Program-made: the position numbers and the translations under genes
The notes under the pieces: generated by a model
Told to the model about the DNA's origin: nothing
Databases searched by the model: none
The model's input: the letters and a program-made list of their open reading frames with translations, nothing else
Assembly (NCBI RefSeq): GCF_013213835.1
Contig: NZ_JABSSU010000004.1
Coordinates: 434,001-498,000 of the forward strand
Direction: 5' to 3'
DNA length: 64,000 nucleotides
DNA from: Winogradskyella sp.
Lineage (GTDB): Bacteria > Bacteroidota > Bacteroidia > Flavobacteriales > Flavobacteriaceae
Shown: piece by piece, positions 4,267 through 13,045 of the stretch
Layout of the letters: the number at the start of each line of letters is the position of its first letter
How positions within the stretch are numbered: the stretch's first letter is position 1

Positions 4267-4857
4267 ATGTTAGAAAATTTCTGGTTTAATGTTAAGTATG
4301 GTATCAATCATGTTCTAGATCCTAATGGCTATGATCATGTTTTGTTTTTAATGGTTTTGGCTGTGCCTTATATTTTTAAAGATTGGAAACGTGTTTTAAT
4401 ATTGGTTTCAATGTTTACGTTAGGTCACACACTTTCATTAGTTTTAGCCGCTTATGGTGTTGTGACAATTAACGGAAAATTAGTAGAGTTTTTAATACCA
4501 GTTACTATACTAATTGCTGCTGTTTACAACATATTTACAGCTGGAAAAAAAGAGCGAAATGGATTAGGAATTCTATTTGCAACGACCTTGTTTTTTGGGC
4601 TTGTTCATGGATTTGGTTTTGCAAGAGAATTTAAAATGTTTGCAGGACTTGCCGAAAACAAATTAGAACTTCTCATAGAGTTTGCCCTAGGTATTGAAAT
4701 AGCGCAAGTTATTATTGTATTTGTGGTGTTGTTTTTAGGTTTCTTAATGCAGACAGTGTTCAGATTTTCGCGTCGAGATTGGGTGATGGTGTTATCTTCA
4801 ATAGTTGTTGGTCTAGTTATTCCAATGATACTAGAAAGTGACTTGTTAAAGCAATAG
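4267..4857 (+). CDS. HupE/UreJ-like membrane protein
   Basis: A 196-residue integral membrane protein with about six hydrophobic helices. Conserved histidine/aspartate positions include HVLDPNGYDHVLF near the N-terminus, FTLGHTLSL in the second segment and FGLVHGFGFA around residues 117-126. These fit the HupE/UreJ_2 family, linked in other bacteria to nickel or other metal delivery. No hydrogenase or urease gene is nearby, and Bacteroidota members often stand alone, so the substrate is open. Confidence 0.75.
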   Translation: MLENFWFNVKYGINHVLDPNGYDHVLFLMVLAVPYIFKDWKRVLILVSMFTLGHTLSLVLAAYGVVTINGKLVEFLIPVTILIAAVYNIFTAGKKERNGLGILFATTLFFGLVHGFGFAREFKMFAGLAENKLELLIEFALGIEIAQVIIVFVVLFLGFLMQTVFRFSRRDWVMVLSSIVVGLVIPMILESDLLKQ

Positions 4858-4950
4858 CAAAAAGTTTGGTAAAATTTTAACTAAGGCTGCAATGCCAATG
4901 CAATTCAATCAGATTATCTTCGTTAAATACTCATAGTCTAACAATTATAA

Positions 4951-5382
4951 ATGTCTAAAGAAAAACAGTTACGGTACGATAAAGCTTACTTAAGAATTGC
5001 CCAAGAATGGGGAAAACTATCGCATTGCAAACGTAAGCAAGTAGGAGCAATAATTGTGAAAGATCGCATGATTATTTCAGATGGTTATAATGGTACGCCA
5101 ACAGGTTTTGAAAATTGCTGTGAAGATGATGAAGGTTATACCAAATGGTATGTGTTGCATGCCGAGGCAAACGCCATTTTAAAGGTAGCATCTTCTACAC
5201 AATCTTGTAAAGGAGCAACCTTATATGTCACTTTGTCACCTTGTACAGAATGTAGTAAATTGATTCATCAATCTGGTATTGTAAGAGTTGTTTATGTTAC
5301 AGCGTATAAAGATGATTCTGGTTTACGATTTTTAGAAAAGGCAGGTGTAGAAATAGAACAAATAGAAGATCTCGATGCCTAA
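4951..5382 (+). CDS. dCMP deaminase (deoxycytidylate deaminase)
   Basis: A 143-residue zinc enzyme that deaminates dCMP to dUMP, feeding dTMP synthesis. The zinc signature is present: HAE (70-72), with E72 as proton shuttle, and PCTEC (97-101) supplying the cysteine ligands. The sequence matches the ComEB/dCMP deaminase branch, with the extended CKRKQVGAIIV and NGTPTGF motifs, rather than cytidine deaminase or TadA. Only 2 nt separate it from the protease gene downstream, so the two are probably co-transcribed. Confidence 0.9.
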   Translation: MSKEKQLRYDKAYLRIAQEWGKLSHCKRKQVGAIIVKDRMIISDGYNGTPTGFENCCEDDEGYTKWYVLHAEANAILKVASSTQSCKGATLYVTLSPCTECSKLIHQSGIVRVVYVTAYKDDSGLRFLEKAGVEIEQIEDLDA

Positions 5383-5384
5383 AT

Positions 5385-6995
5385 ATGGCTAAAACAAAAA
5401 ATAAATATTTACCACTCATTATAGGTACAGCGATTGCTGCCGGTGTTATGATTGGTGGAAAATTAAGTTTTAGAGATACTTCAGATAACCTCTTCACTAC
5501 AAATAGTAAAAAAGACAAACTCAATAGACTCATTGATTATATCGACTATGAATATGTTGAAGATGTCAATACAGACAGCATAGTTGATGTTACAGTAAAT
5601 GGAATTCTTAATAATCTAGATCCGCATTCTACCTATATTCCAAAAGAAGACTTAGAACGTGTCACTGAAAACATGAAAGGGGATTTCGTGGGTATAGGTG
5701 TTAATTTTTACACGTACAAAGACACTTTGGTTGTGGTTAAGCCAACCGAAGGAGGACCAAGTGAAAAAGCGGGCATAATGAGTGGTGATCGCATATTATT
5801 AGCGGATGGAGATACCATTTATGGACCAAACATTTCTACTGATTATATTTCTACTAAACTTAAAGGTGATAAAAACACATGGGTTAAGCTTACAGTATTT
5901 AGAAAAGGAGAAGATGAATTGTTAGAGTTTGATATAAAGCGCAAAAGTATTCCCATTAAAAGTGTGGAGTCTTCATATATGTTAACTGATGAATTGGGTT
6001 TCATAAAAATGAATCGTTTTGCTGAGTCTAGTTATATAGAATTTAAAAATGCTTTAGATGATTTAAAAGCTCAGGGAGCTAAAAAGTTGGCTCTAGACTT
6101 AAGAGATAATCCTGGTGGATTTTTAGGTATTGCAGAGCAAATTGTAGATGAGTTTTTGGAAAAAGATAAGCTAATACTTTTTACAAGAGATAAGAAAGGA
6201 CAAGAAGAACGTACTTATGCAACACGAAGAGGTGATTTTGAAGACGGCGAGGTTTATATTCTACTCAATGAGAATTCTGCATCGGCGAGCGAAGTTATTG
6301 CCGGAGCTTTACAAGATAATGATAAAGGAGTTATTGTTGGGCGTCGTTCTTATGGAAAAGGACTAGTACAAAGAGAAATGGCATTAGGTGATGGTAGTGC
6401 TGTAAGATTAACTGTGTCTAGATATTACACACCAACCGGAAGATCTATTCAAAGACCGTATACCAATGGTGACAACAGTTCTTATTTTAATGACTATTAT
6501 AAACGTCGCAGAACAGGAGAATTGTCAGATGAAGAAAATATTGAGGTCGACGATTCTTTAAAGTTTGTGACACCTAAAGGAAAAATAGTTTATGGTGGTG
6601 GTGGTATTATTCCGGATATATTTGTGCCATTAGATAGATCATTTGATAATGAGATACTCAATTATTTACGAAGAAGAGGTCACTTTGGGTATTTTGTTTT
6701 TGAAGAACTCGATAAAAACAGAGAAATTTATAAGCATGTTAGTAAGTATGATTTTATAAACAACTTTGAAGTTAGTGATGATATCTTTGTAAGATTTCAG
6801 TCTTTTGTGAATCAACGAGAAAGAACAAATATATCTTTCGTTGCATACCATAATGAGATAAAGCAACTTATAAAAGCAACCTTGGCAAGGCAATTATTTG
6901 ATGACAATGCGTTTTTTGAGATCCTAAATAAGGACGATATTATGGTGCAAGAGATTATCTTTTTAAGCACTGAGCAGCCAACCTTTAAACAATAG
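5385..6995 (+). CDS. C-terminal processing peptidase, S41 family
   Basis: A 536-residue periplasmic protease. One N-terminal hydrophobic segment (about residues 8-24) anchors or exports it. A PDZ domain spans about residues 88-175 (GDFVGIGVNFYTYKD; EKAGIMSGDRIL). The S41 catalytic core follows, with the nucleophile serine in ENSASASEVIAGAL and the general-base lysine in GRRSYGKGLVQ. The family trims or degrades envelope proteins from their C-termini. The long C-terminal tail after the catalytic core is normal for the Bacteroidota subfamily. It follows the dCMP deaminase gene by 2 nt. Confidence 0.9.
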   Translation: MAKTKNKYLPLIIGTAIAAGVMIGGKLSFRDTSDNLFTTNSKKDKLNRLIDYIDYEYVEDVNTDSIVDVTVNGILNNLDPHSTYIPKEDLERVTENMKGDFVGIGVNFYTYKDTLVVVKPTEGGPSEKAGIMSGDRILLADGDTIYGPNISTDYISTKLKGDKNTWVKLTVFRKGEDELLEFDIKRKSIPIKSVESSYMLTDELGFIKMNRFAESSYIEFKNALDDLKAQGAKKLALDLRDNPGGFLGIAEQIVDEFLEKDKLILFTRDKKGQEERTYATRRGDFEDGEVYILLNENSASASEVIAGALQDNDKGVIVGRRSYGKGLVQREMALGDGSAVRLTVSRYYTPTGRSIQRPYTNGDNSSYFNDYYKRRRTGELSDEENIEVDDSLKFVTPKGKIVYGGGGIIPDIFVPLDRSFDNEILNYLRRRGHFGYFVFEELDKNREIYKHVSKYDFINNFEVSDDIFVRFQSFVNQRERTNISFVAYHNEIKQLIKATLARQLFDDNAFFEILNKDDIMVQEIIFLSTEQPTFKQ

Positions 6996-7001
6996 AGTTG
7001 C

Positions 7002-7205
7002 CTATTGGCGTTTCTTACTCAGTGTTTCAATCTTTTTAGAAAGTCTTAAAATTTGCAACAATAAAATAGCGCACAATCCTGCAACAATTGTAATTACAGC
7101 AGTCAAACTTTCACCCTCAAAAAGTGCTTCCATATTTAACTTTGTGGCGTTAAAAATAATGAGTGCAGCGGCTATTATACTTAGTATCCAAATAAATATT
7201 TTCAT
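7002..7205 (-). CDS. Small two-helix membrane protein
   Basis: A 67-residue protein with two hydrophobic segments (about 3-20 and 34-53) and a basic C-terminal tail (SKKIETLSKKRQ). I do not recognise a family. Its start lies 4 nt after the marC stop on the same strand, so it is probably the second gene of a marC transcript. It ends 6 nt from the convergent protease gene. Confidence 0.6.
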   Translation of the reverse strand: MKIFIWILSIIAAALIIFNATKLNMEALFEGESLTAVITIVAGLCAILLLQILRLSKKIETLSKKRQ

Positions 7206-7209
7206 AACA

Positions 7210-7809
7210 TCAGTTTAAAAAGAGTGCTTTAATATTACTCGCGAATAACTTTACAGCGATTGCTAGCAAAATTACACCAAAAACTTTTCTTATAATGTTA
7301 ATTCCGTTCGGGCCGATAATGCGTTCAATCTTTGAGGATGTTTTTAAGACAATGTAAATAAAAACAACATTTAGAATTACTGCTACAATTATGTTTTCCG
7401 TATGCTCAAATTCTGCACGTAATGATAGTAAAGTAGTCAAACTACCTGGACCGGCAATTAAGGGAAATGCTAAAGGAAATACAGAAGCTGTTATAGCGTT
7501 ACTTTCTTCTTGTTTGTATAGCGTAATTCCTAAAATCATTTCTAATGCTATAAAAAATAAAATAAAAGCACCTGCAACCGCAAATGAATTGACATCAATT
7601 CCGATTAGATTCAGCAAACTTTTACCAACAAATAAGAAAACAATCATAATAACCCCAGCAATAATAGATGCTTTCTCACTTTGAATATGTCCTACCTTTT
7701 TACGTAAATCAATTATGATAGGAATATTACCAATAATGTCAATTACGGCAAATAGTACCATAAAAGCTGTTATGATTTCTTTAATATTAAATTGCATTTT
7801 GAAATCCAT
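7210..7809 (-). CDS. MarC-family integral membrane protein
   Basis: A 199-residue protein with six hydrophobic segments. The family pattern is clear: an N-terminal AFMVLFAVIDIIGNIPIII block, AGAFILFFIALEMILG in the middle, and FPLAFPLIAGPGSLTTLL, the most conserved stretch of MarC/UPF0056 proteins. The biochemical function is not established; the old link to multiple antibiotic resistance has not held up. It is divergent from the DUF3109 gene. Confidence 0.85.
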   Translation of the reverse strand: MDFKMQFNIKEIITAFMVLFAVIDIIGNIPIIIDLRKKVGHIQSEKASIIAGVIMIVFLFVGKSLLNLIGIDVNSFAVAGAFILFFIALEMILGITLYKQEESNAITASVFPLAFPLIAGPGSLTTLLSLRAEFEHTENIIVAVILNVVFIYIVLKTSSKIERIIGPNGINIIRKVFGVILLAIAVKLFASNIKALFLN

Positions 7810-7877
7810 TTAAAAATTCGCCGCAAAGGTCTGATATAATTGCGAATATTCAATATTAATTTACAGTAAACTTTATT

Positions 7878-7885
7878 TATTTTTG
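7878..7885 (+). promoter_or_regulatory. -7 box of a probable leaderless promoter (DUF3109 gene)
   Basis: TATTTTTG matches TAnnTTTG and ends 4 nt before the ATG at 7890. Transcription from it would start at or next to the start codon. The same TATTTTTG-N4-ATG layout occurs at 40334 and 48104. Confidence 0.5.
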
Positions 7886-7889
7886 TCTC

Positions 7890-8462
7890 ATGTTTCAGTT
7901 AGGAAAGACGATAGTTTCAGAGGATATTATTGAAAAGGACTTTGTATGTAATTTATCTGCGTGCAAAGGTGCTTGCTGTGTTGATGGTGATGCAGGTGCG
8001 CCTTTAGATGAAGAAGAGGTTAAAATTTTGGATGATATTTATCCTAAAGTAAAACCATTCTTAAGAAAAGAAGGCATTGAAGTGATTGAAGCGCAAGGCA
8101 CTTCTGTAAAAACAGTATTTGGTGATTTAGAGACACCATTGGTTAACGGTGCTGAATGTGCATATGTGATTTTTGATGAAAAAAATACTGCACTTTGTGC
8201 TATTGAAGAAGCTTATAATCAGGGTGAAATTGATTGGAAAAAGCCTGTTTCATGTCATCTATACCCAATAAGAGTAAAAGATTATTCAGAATTTTCAGGT
8301 GTCAGTTATGATCGATGGGAAATCTGTGATGATGCCTGCGCTTTGGGGAAAGAACTTCAAGTTCCAATTTACAAATTTGTAAAGGAAGCGCTTATCCGTA
8401 AGTTTGGCAAAGACTGGTATGCAGAGCTAGAAAAGGTTGCAGAACAAAACTTCAATAAATAG
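7890..8462 (+). CDS. DUF3109 family protein
   Basis: A 190-residue cytoplasmic protein with a cysteine pattern typical of DUF3109: CNLSACKGACC near residue 20, then single or paired cysteines at AECAYV, ALCAIEEAYNQG, VSCHLYPIR and WEICDDACALG. These could hold an iron-sulphur cluster or zinc. The family is widespread in Bacteroidota and functionally uncharacterised. It ends 1 nt from the convergent histidine kinase gene. No signal peptide is present. Confidence 0.8.
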   Translation: MFQLGKTIVSEDIIEKDFVCNLSACKGACCVDGDAGAPLDEEEVKILDDIYPKVKPFLRKEGIEVIEAQGTSVKTVFGDLETPLVNGAECAYVIFDEKNTALCAIEEAYNQGEIDWKKPVSCHLYPIRVKDYSEFSGVSYDRWEICDDACALGKELQVPIYKFVKEALIRKFGKDWYAELEKVAEQNFNK

Positions 8463-8463
8463 T

Positions 8464-10419
8464 CTAAATAGGAATACTTAAGGTCACTTTTGTTCCCGTT
8501 GGTGAATTACTTTCATACAGATCGTCAATTTTTAAGATATACGAATTAGCAAATGCTTTAGAGAAATTTGCTAACCTAGCCTTTGTAATATCAATACCTA
8601 CAGATTTTCGATTTAGTTTTTTATTTCTATTAATTATTTTAGATGCAATTCTGCCAATGCCATTATCAATAATTTCTACATTGATGTAGTCTTCTGAGTT
8701 TTTTGATACGTTGAGGTTGATTTTTTTATCATTTGGTTTAGAGGATAAACCATGCCATAAGGCATTTTCTAAGAATGGCTGAAGTATTAAAGATGGCACT
8801 TTTGTAGTGCCAATATTAATGCCTTTCTCTACACGTATATTAAAATCAATTTCATTGTCAAAACGAATATTTTCAATATTCATGTAAAGTTTCATCGTTT
8901 CTAGTTCATCTTCTAATGTTGTTTCTTTTTCTTTCGAAGCAATTAAGATTTTCCTGATTAATTTAGAGAACTTATTGAGATAATAAACCGCATGTTCCTT
9001 TTCATTATTTATAATATATAACTTAATTGAGTTTAGCGAGTTAAAAATAAAATGCGGATTCATTTGACTTCTTAACATCGCTTGTTCTAAAGTTAAAATT
9101 TTCTTTTCTTGATTTAGAGTTCTGTTTCTATTAAATATTAATAAGCTCACACCAACGACAAGAAGTATTAACAAGGAAAACCAAAAGAGTTTTTTGTTTA
9201 GTGCAAGTCTATTTAGTAAGGCTTCATTGAGCTCTTTTTCTGCTTTTATTTGTTCTGATTTATATTGATTTTCGAATTCAACTACAATGTCATTGACATA
9301 TTGAAGATTATTCTCTGTTAAGATGGTATTTTCAATATCTACACATGCTTTGTAGTGATCTAAGGCTGCTTCAAAATTCCCTTTTTCTTGATAAATCTGA
9401 GAAAGGAGTTTGTTTGAAGAAGCGATAGAGCCTTTGAGCTTATAATCAGAAGATATCTCAAGTGCTTTTTTTAAATTTAATTCTGCACTCTTATTTCGGT
9501 TTAAACCCATTTCTAATTTACCGAGATTTACATAAGAAGTTGCAAGATGAAACTTATCATTTAGTTTAATTGCTTTAGTCAAAGCATCTTTAACAATTGG
9601 CTCAGCCAATTCATATCGCTTTTGTTTTAAATATACTGACCCTATACTATTATAACATATCATTCGTCCAATATCAGAATCCATAGTGTTGTTATACTCA
9701 AGAGATTTATCATAGTTTTCTAGTGCCGCTTCATATTCACCTTTACCCTCATAAGCATAACCAATATTGTTGTAATTTATAGCTAAGCCCAAAATATTCT
9801 CAATACTCTTTTCTATTTCTAGTGACTTTTTAAAATGTTCTAATGCAACATCATATTGTTTTAAAGCCATGTAGATATTACCTATACTATTTTGTGAAAC
9901 AGCAATGGAAACAGAAATATTAGATTTTGAGTCTTTAGGTAAGGTTTCCTTAAGTCTATAGGCGATTGATAATGCTTGACTATGGCAGTCTAATGCAGGT
10001 TTTATGATGTTCATACGTCGGTAGGCTACACCTAACATATTCAAGCAAATAACTTTTTGTTCTGCATTTTCAGCTTCTTCAGCATATGTAATAGCTTCCT
10101 TATGTAGTTTAATCGCTTGGTCATAATTAGAAATATTACGATTGATAACACCTAAGGTATTTAAAGCATAACTTGTTAATAAAGGATAATCGTTTTCTTT
10201 AGATAATTCAGCAGCATGCTTAAATTTTAGACTATCGCGTTTAAAATATTTAAGTAGAGAATCGATACCAATATAATTATCGCGTTTATCCTCAATAATC
10301 ATGTTTAAAGCTGTGTCAAAATCAATCCTTTTTTTCTGGGCGCTTAAGATATTATTGGTGAATAAAAAAACCAATACAAGGATTAAGAATGACCTACACA
10401 TTATTTTTTGTTTAAACAT
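8464..10419 (-). CDS. TPR-containing LytS-type sensor histidine kinase
   Basis: A 651-residue sensor. Signal peptide at about 9-27; a series of TPR repeats from about 80 to 360 that would lie in the periplasm; coiled coil at 380-405; one membrane helix at 411-429; then a His_kinase domain of the LytS class with phospho-acceptor H456 in MNPHFIFNSLNSIK. The ATPase part is seen in PSLILQPFLENALWHGL and the IIDNGIGR glycine box. It follows the LytTR regulator gene by 9 nt on the same strand, so the two form an operon and a two-component pair. The ligand is unknown. Confidence 0.88.
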   Translation of the reverse strand: MFKQKIMCRSFLILVLVFLFTNNILSAQKKRIDFDTALNMIIEDKRDNYIGIDSLLKYFKRDSLKFKHAAELSKENDYPLLTSYALNTLGVINRNISNYDQAIKLHKEAITYAEEAENAEQKVICLNMLGVAYRRMNIIKPALDCHSQALSIAYRLKETLPKDSKSNISVSIAVSQNSIGNIYMALKQYDVALEHFKKSLEIEKSIENILGLAINYNNIGYAYEGKGEYEAALENYDKSLEYNNTMDSDIGRMICYNSIGSVYLKQKRYELAEPIVKDALTKAIKLNDKFHLATSYVNLGKLEMGLNRNKSAELNLKKALEISSDYKLKGSIASSNKLLSQIYQEKGNFEAALDHYKACVDIENTILTENNLQYVNDIVVEFENQYKSEQIKAEKELNEALLNRLALNKKLFWFSLLILLVVGVSLLIFNRNRTLNQEKKILTLEQAMLRSQMNPHFIFNSLNSIKLYIINNEKEHAVYYLNKFSKLIRKILIASKEKETTLEDELETMKLYMNIENIRFDNEIDFNIRVEKGINIGTTKVPSLILQPFLENALWHGLSSKPNDKKINLNVSKNSEDYINVEIIDNGIGRIASKIINRNKKLNRKSVGIDITKARLANFSKAFANSYILKIDDLYESNSPTGTKVTLSIPI

Positions 10420-10428
10420 ATTTTACTG

Positions 10429-11163
10429 TTAGAGTTTTTCGAGAAAGTCAGATTTTCTTTGACGAGCCACAGGAATTTTATGATTGCTATCCATAACTAC
10501 ATAACCTTCATTTTTAATAAATTCTTTAATCTTATTGAGGTTTATAATGAAAGAATTATGAATCCTAAAGAAGTAATGGTCAGGTAAAATAGTATTAACC
10601 TCTTTCAATTTTTTAGTTAATACAATTTTCCTCTGATCTTGAAGGTGTAATGTACTATAATTACCGTCAGATTCTACATATATAATATCATCAACATCAA
10701 GAAATAGTAATTTGCCATCAGTATTTACAGTGATTCGTTTTTTGTCAAATTTGGTATTAAAGTCTGCAAGTATGCGTTCAAACTTGTCTGCATTAATAAA
10801 TCGTTCATTGTGCTTTTTTACTTTTTCTATGGTGTGTTTTAAATCATCAGAATCTATAGGTTTTAACAAGTAGTCTATAGCTTCGTGTTTTAAGGCTTTT
10901 ATGGCATACTCATCGTATGCAGTGGTGATTACAATTGCGAAATCTGTGTAGTCCAATTGTTCTAAAAACTGGAAACCTCCGATTGTAGGCATCTGAACAT
11001 CAAGGAATAAGCAATCAGGTGTGTTATTTTTAAGATACTTTAAAGCTTTACTGGGTTCGGTAAAACTTTCAGATACTTCAATTTCATTGCTAAAATTACT
11101 TAATTCCCATACAAGGCTTTGTATTGATTTAGGTTCATCGTCTAAAATTACGGCTTTTAACAT
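10429..11163 (-). CDS. LytTR-family response regulator
   Basis: A 244-residue regulator. The receiver domain (1-120) has acidic pocket DDE at 8-10, phospho-acceptor D55 in CLFLDVQMP, and conserved T and K positions (ITTAYDEYA, LLKPI). The LytTR DNA-binding domain (about 140-244) shows the VESDGNYSTLHL and FFRIHNSFIINLNKIKEF blocks. It is the promoter-proximal gene of the pair with the kinase at 8464. LytTR proteins bind paired direct repeats about two helical turns apart; a candidate pair lies upstream at 11279-11311. Confidence 0.9.
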   Translation of the reverse strand: MLKAVILDDEPKSIQSLVWELSNFSNEIEVSESFTEPSKALKYLKNNTPDCLFLDVQMPTIGGFQFLEQLDYTDFAIVITTAYDEYAIKALKHEAIDYLLKPIDSDDLKHTIEKVKKHNERFINADKFERILADFNTKFDKKRITVNTDGKLLFLDVDDIIYVESDGNYSTLHLQDQRKIVLTKKLKEVNTILPDHYFFRIHNSFIINLNKIKEFIKNEGYVVMDSNHKIPVARQRKSDFLEKL

Positions 11164-11278
11164 GCTAGATTCAGTTGTATTTAAGGTAAATATAGAGATT
11201 AAGTTTGATAAAAAGTAAAATTAAAGATATAATTATAAACTGTAACTTGTTTAAAATCAGTAATGTATAGCCCTAATT

Positions 11279-11311
11279 CCAATTATACATTTTTTACTGC
11301 CATTTATACAT
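11279..11311. promoter_or_regulatory. Candidate LytTR operator (21-bp direct repeat)
   Basis: Two 12-bp repeats, 11 of 12 bases identical, start exactly 21 bp apart. This is the spacing known for LytTR regulators such as AgrA and ComE, which bind two repeats on one helix face. It lies about 116 bp upstream of the LytTR gene at 11163, suggesting autoregulation. An inverted AATGTATA at 11262-11269 may be a third half-site. Confidence 0.45.
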
Positions 11312-11530
11312 CAAAAGCGTTAAGAAGAAGAGATATTAAGCATCTTTAAACTAATAAAAGCGAACCTAAGAATTCTAGGGTGAAAATAAGGGTTTACTCA
11401 TTAGGTTAGTACATACAAATTTTATAAAGCTAAGATTACGGTTAGATCTAGTTTTAGAGTATGATTAAAATATAGAAAAACGGTTTCCTAATAATGGTTT
11501 TTCGTCGCTTTTGTTAGTTATTAGAATAAA

Positions 11531-11558
11531 AGAGTGTCTGAAGAGGCGCTCTTTTTTT
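11531..11558 (+). terminator. Orphan rho-independent terminator
   Basis: AGAGTGTC (11531-11538) pairs with GGCGCTCT (11545-11552) with two wobbles, followed by a T-run. No annotated plus-strand gene ends just upstream, so it may end a small RNA. Confidence 0.65.
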
Positions 11559-11860
11559 ATGTATTACTGTCATTACAGACGTTGTTTAGTTTATTAATAA
11601 AAACGGCTATTGAGCGGTCATTTAATATGACAAAACCTACACAGAATTCTTTCTAAAATAACTTTGTAAGGCGTTGATAAGCAGACTTTAGCGTGGGTTG
11701 TCTCTAAGAATTATGATTGTTTCGTTTTATCCGTATTTGTTAAAAACTTGTTGACAATGTTTGTAAAATAATCTTTCATTTTTTGAGACATTTTTAAATC
11801 TTTGTCAGTCCCGGAACATATTAAAAATGTGTTTTTAAGTAACTATAAAAAAGAAAGAAG

Positions 11861-12841
11861 ATGTCTCAAGCAGTTGAACCAATTTTAGCAGAAAATAAAG
11901 ATCGATTTGTAATATTTCCAATTCAGCATCATGATATATGGGAATGGTATAAGAAATCTGAAGCTAGTTTTTGGACTGCAGAAGAGATTGATTTGCATCA
12001 AGACTTAACGGATTGGACACAAAAGTTAACTGATGACGAGCGTTACTTTATAAAACATATTTTAGCCTTTTTTGCCGCAAGTGATGGAATCGTAAATGAA
12101 AATTTAGCTGAGAATTTTGTAAATGAAGTACAATATAGCGAGGCTAAGTTTTTCTACGGATTCCAGATTATGATGGAGAATATCCATAGTGAAACCTACT
12201 CATTACTTATTGACACTTATGTTAAGGATGAAGTTGAAAAGGATAAGTTGTTTAAGGCAATTGAAAACTTTCCAGCAATTAAGAGAAAAGCAGATTGGGC
12301 ACTCAAGTGGATTGAGTCCCCAAGTTTTGCTGAACGTCTAATTGCCTTTGCAGCGGTTGAAGGTATCTTTTTCTCTGGTGCTTTTTGTTCTATCTTTTGG
12401 TTAAAGAAAAGAGGATTAATGCCAGGATTAACGTTTTCAAATGAGCTTATTTCTAGAGATGAAGGAGTGCATTGTGATTTTGCTGTGCATTTACATAATC
12501 ATCATTTAATTAATAAAGTTCCTAAAGAGCGCATTCGTGAGATTATTGTAGATGCACTTAATATTGAAAGAGAATTTGTGACAGAATCATTACCTGTGAG
12601 CCTTATAGGTATGAATTCTAAGCTAATGACTCAATATTTAGAGTTTGTAACAGACAGACTTCTTGGTGAGCTTGGTTGTGAAAAAGAGTATGGAGTATCG
12701 AATCCATTCGATTTCATGGATATGATATCACTTCAAGGAAAAACTAACTTCTTTGAAAAACGTGTATCAGAATACCAAAAGGCAGGTGTCCTTAATAAAG
12801 AGGAGGAAAAAGATAAATTTTCTTTTGACGCAGATTTCTAG
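11861..12841 (+). CDS. nrdB: Class Ia ribonucleotide reductase beta subunit (NrdB)
   Basis: A 326-residue radical-generating subunit. Di-iron ligands are recognisable: D75 in [10 protein letters not shown]106 and H109 in [13 protein letters not shown], and the pair in [10 protein letters not shown]. Radical tyrosine is Y113, four residues after H109 as in mouse R2. The sequence is closer to eukaryotic R2 than to E. coli NrdB, including the [21 protein letters not shown] block and a C-terminal FSFDADF tail like the mouse FTLDADF that docks to the alpha subunit. nrdA follows after 204 nt. Confidence 0.95.
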   Translation: MSQAVEPILAENKDRFVIFPIQHHDIWEWYKKSEASFWTAEEIDLHQDLTDWTQKLTDDERYFIKHILAFFAASDGIVNENLAENFVNEVQYSEAKFFYGFQIMMENIHSETYSLLIDTYVKDEVEKDKLFKAIENFPAIKRKADWALKWIESPSFAERLIAFAAVEGIFFSGAFCSIFWLKKRGLMPGLTFSNELISRDEGVHCDFAVHLHNHHLINKVPKERIREIIVDALNIEREFVTESLPVSLIGMNSKLMTQYLEFVTDRLLGELGCEKEYGVSNPFDFMDMISLQGKTNFFEKRVSEYQKAGVLNKEEEKDKFSFDADF

Positions 12842-12870
12842 TCATTAGAATATTTGAGCATTCAAATTAA

Positions 12871-12893
12871 TGCTTAGTAAGTTCTACTAAGCA
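12871..12893. promoter_or_regulatory. Perfect hairpin in the nrdB-nrdA gap
   Basis: TGCTTAGTA (12871-12879) pairs perfectly with TACTAAGCA (12885-12893) over a 5-nt loop. No T-run follows, so it is more likely a processing, stability or operator site than a terminator. Confidence 0.4.
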
Positions 12894-13003
12894 TAGCATT
12901 AAAGACATATTCTGTTTCCGCTTATAGCAGAAATAGTCCATTAAAATTAATTAATCAAGATAAGTAAGTGTTGTATTTTCAGTACTTGCCATTAACTAAC
13001 TTT

Positions 13004-13025
13004 TTCTGAATTGGTGTATTCAGAA
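13004..13025. promoter_or_regulatory. Hairpin just upstream of nrdA
   Basis: TTCTGAAT (13004-13011) pairs with ATTCAGAA (13018-13025) over a 6-nt loop, ending 20 nt before the nrdA ATG. It could modulate nrdA translation or be an operator. It does not match the NrdR box I know. Confidence 0.35.
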
Positions 13026-13045
13026 TACTAAAAACTAATTGACAT

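Larger units (their letters stand above)
11164..11860. other. 697-bp intergenic region between the LytTR operon and nrdB
   Basis: No convincing ORF is present. It contains CCAATTATACAT (11279-11290) and CCATTTATACAT (11300-11311), a direct repeat with 21-bp period; a terminator at 11531-11558 that belongs to no annotated gene; a TAACTTTG box at 11659-11666 without a matching -33 element; and a TTGACA/AT-rich stretch before nrdB. The orphan terminator hints at a small plus-strand transcript upstream of it. Confidence 0.6.
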
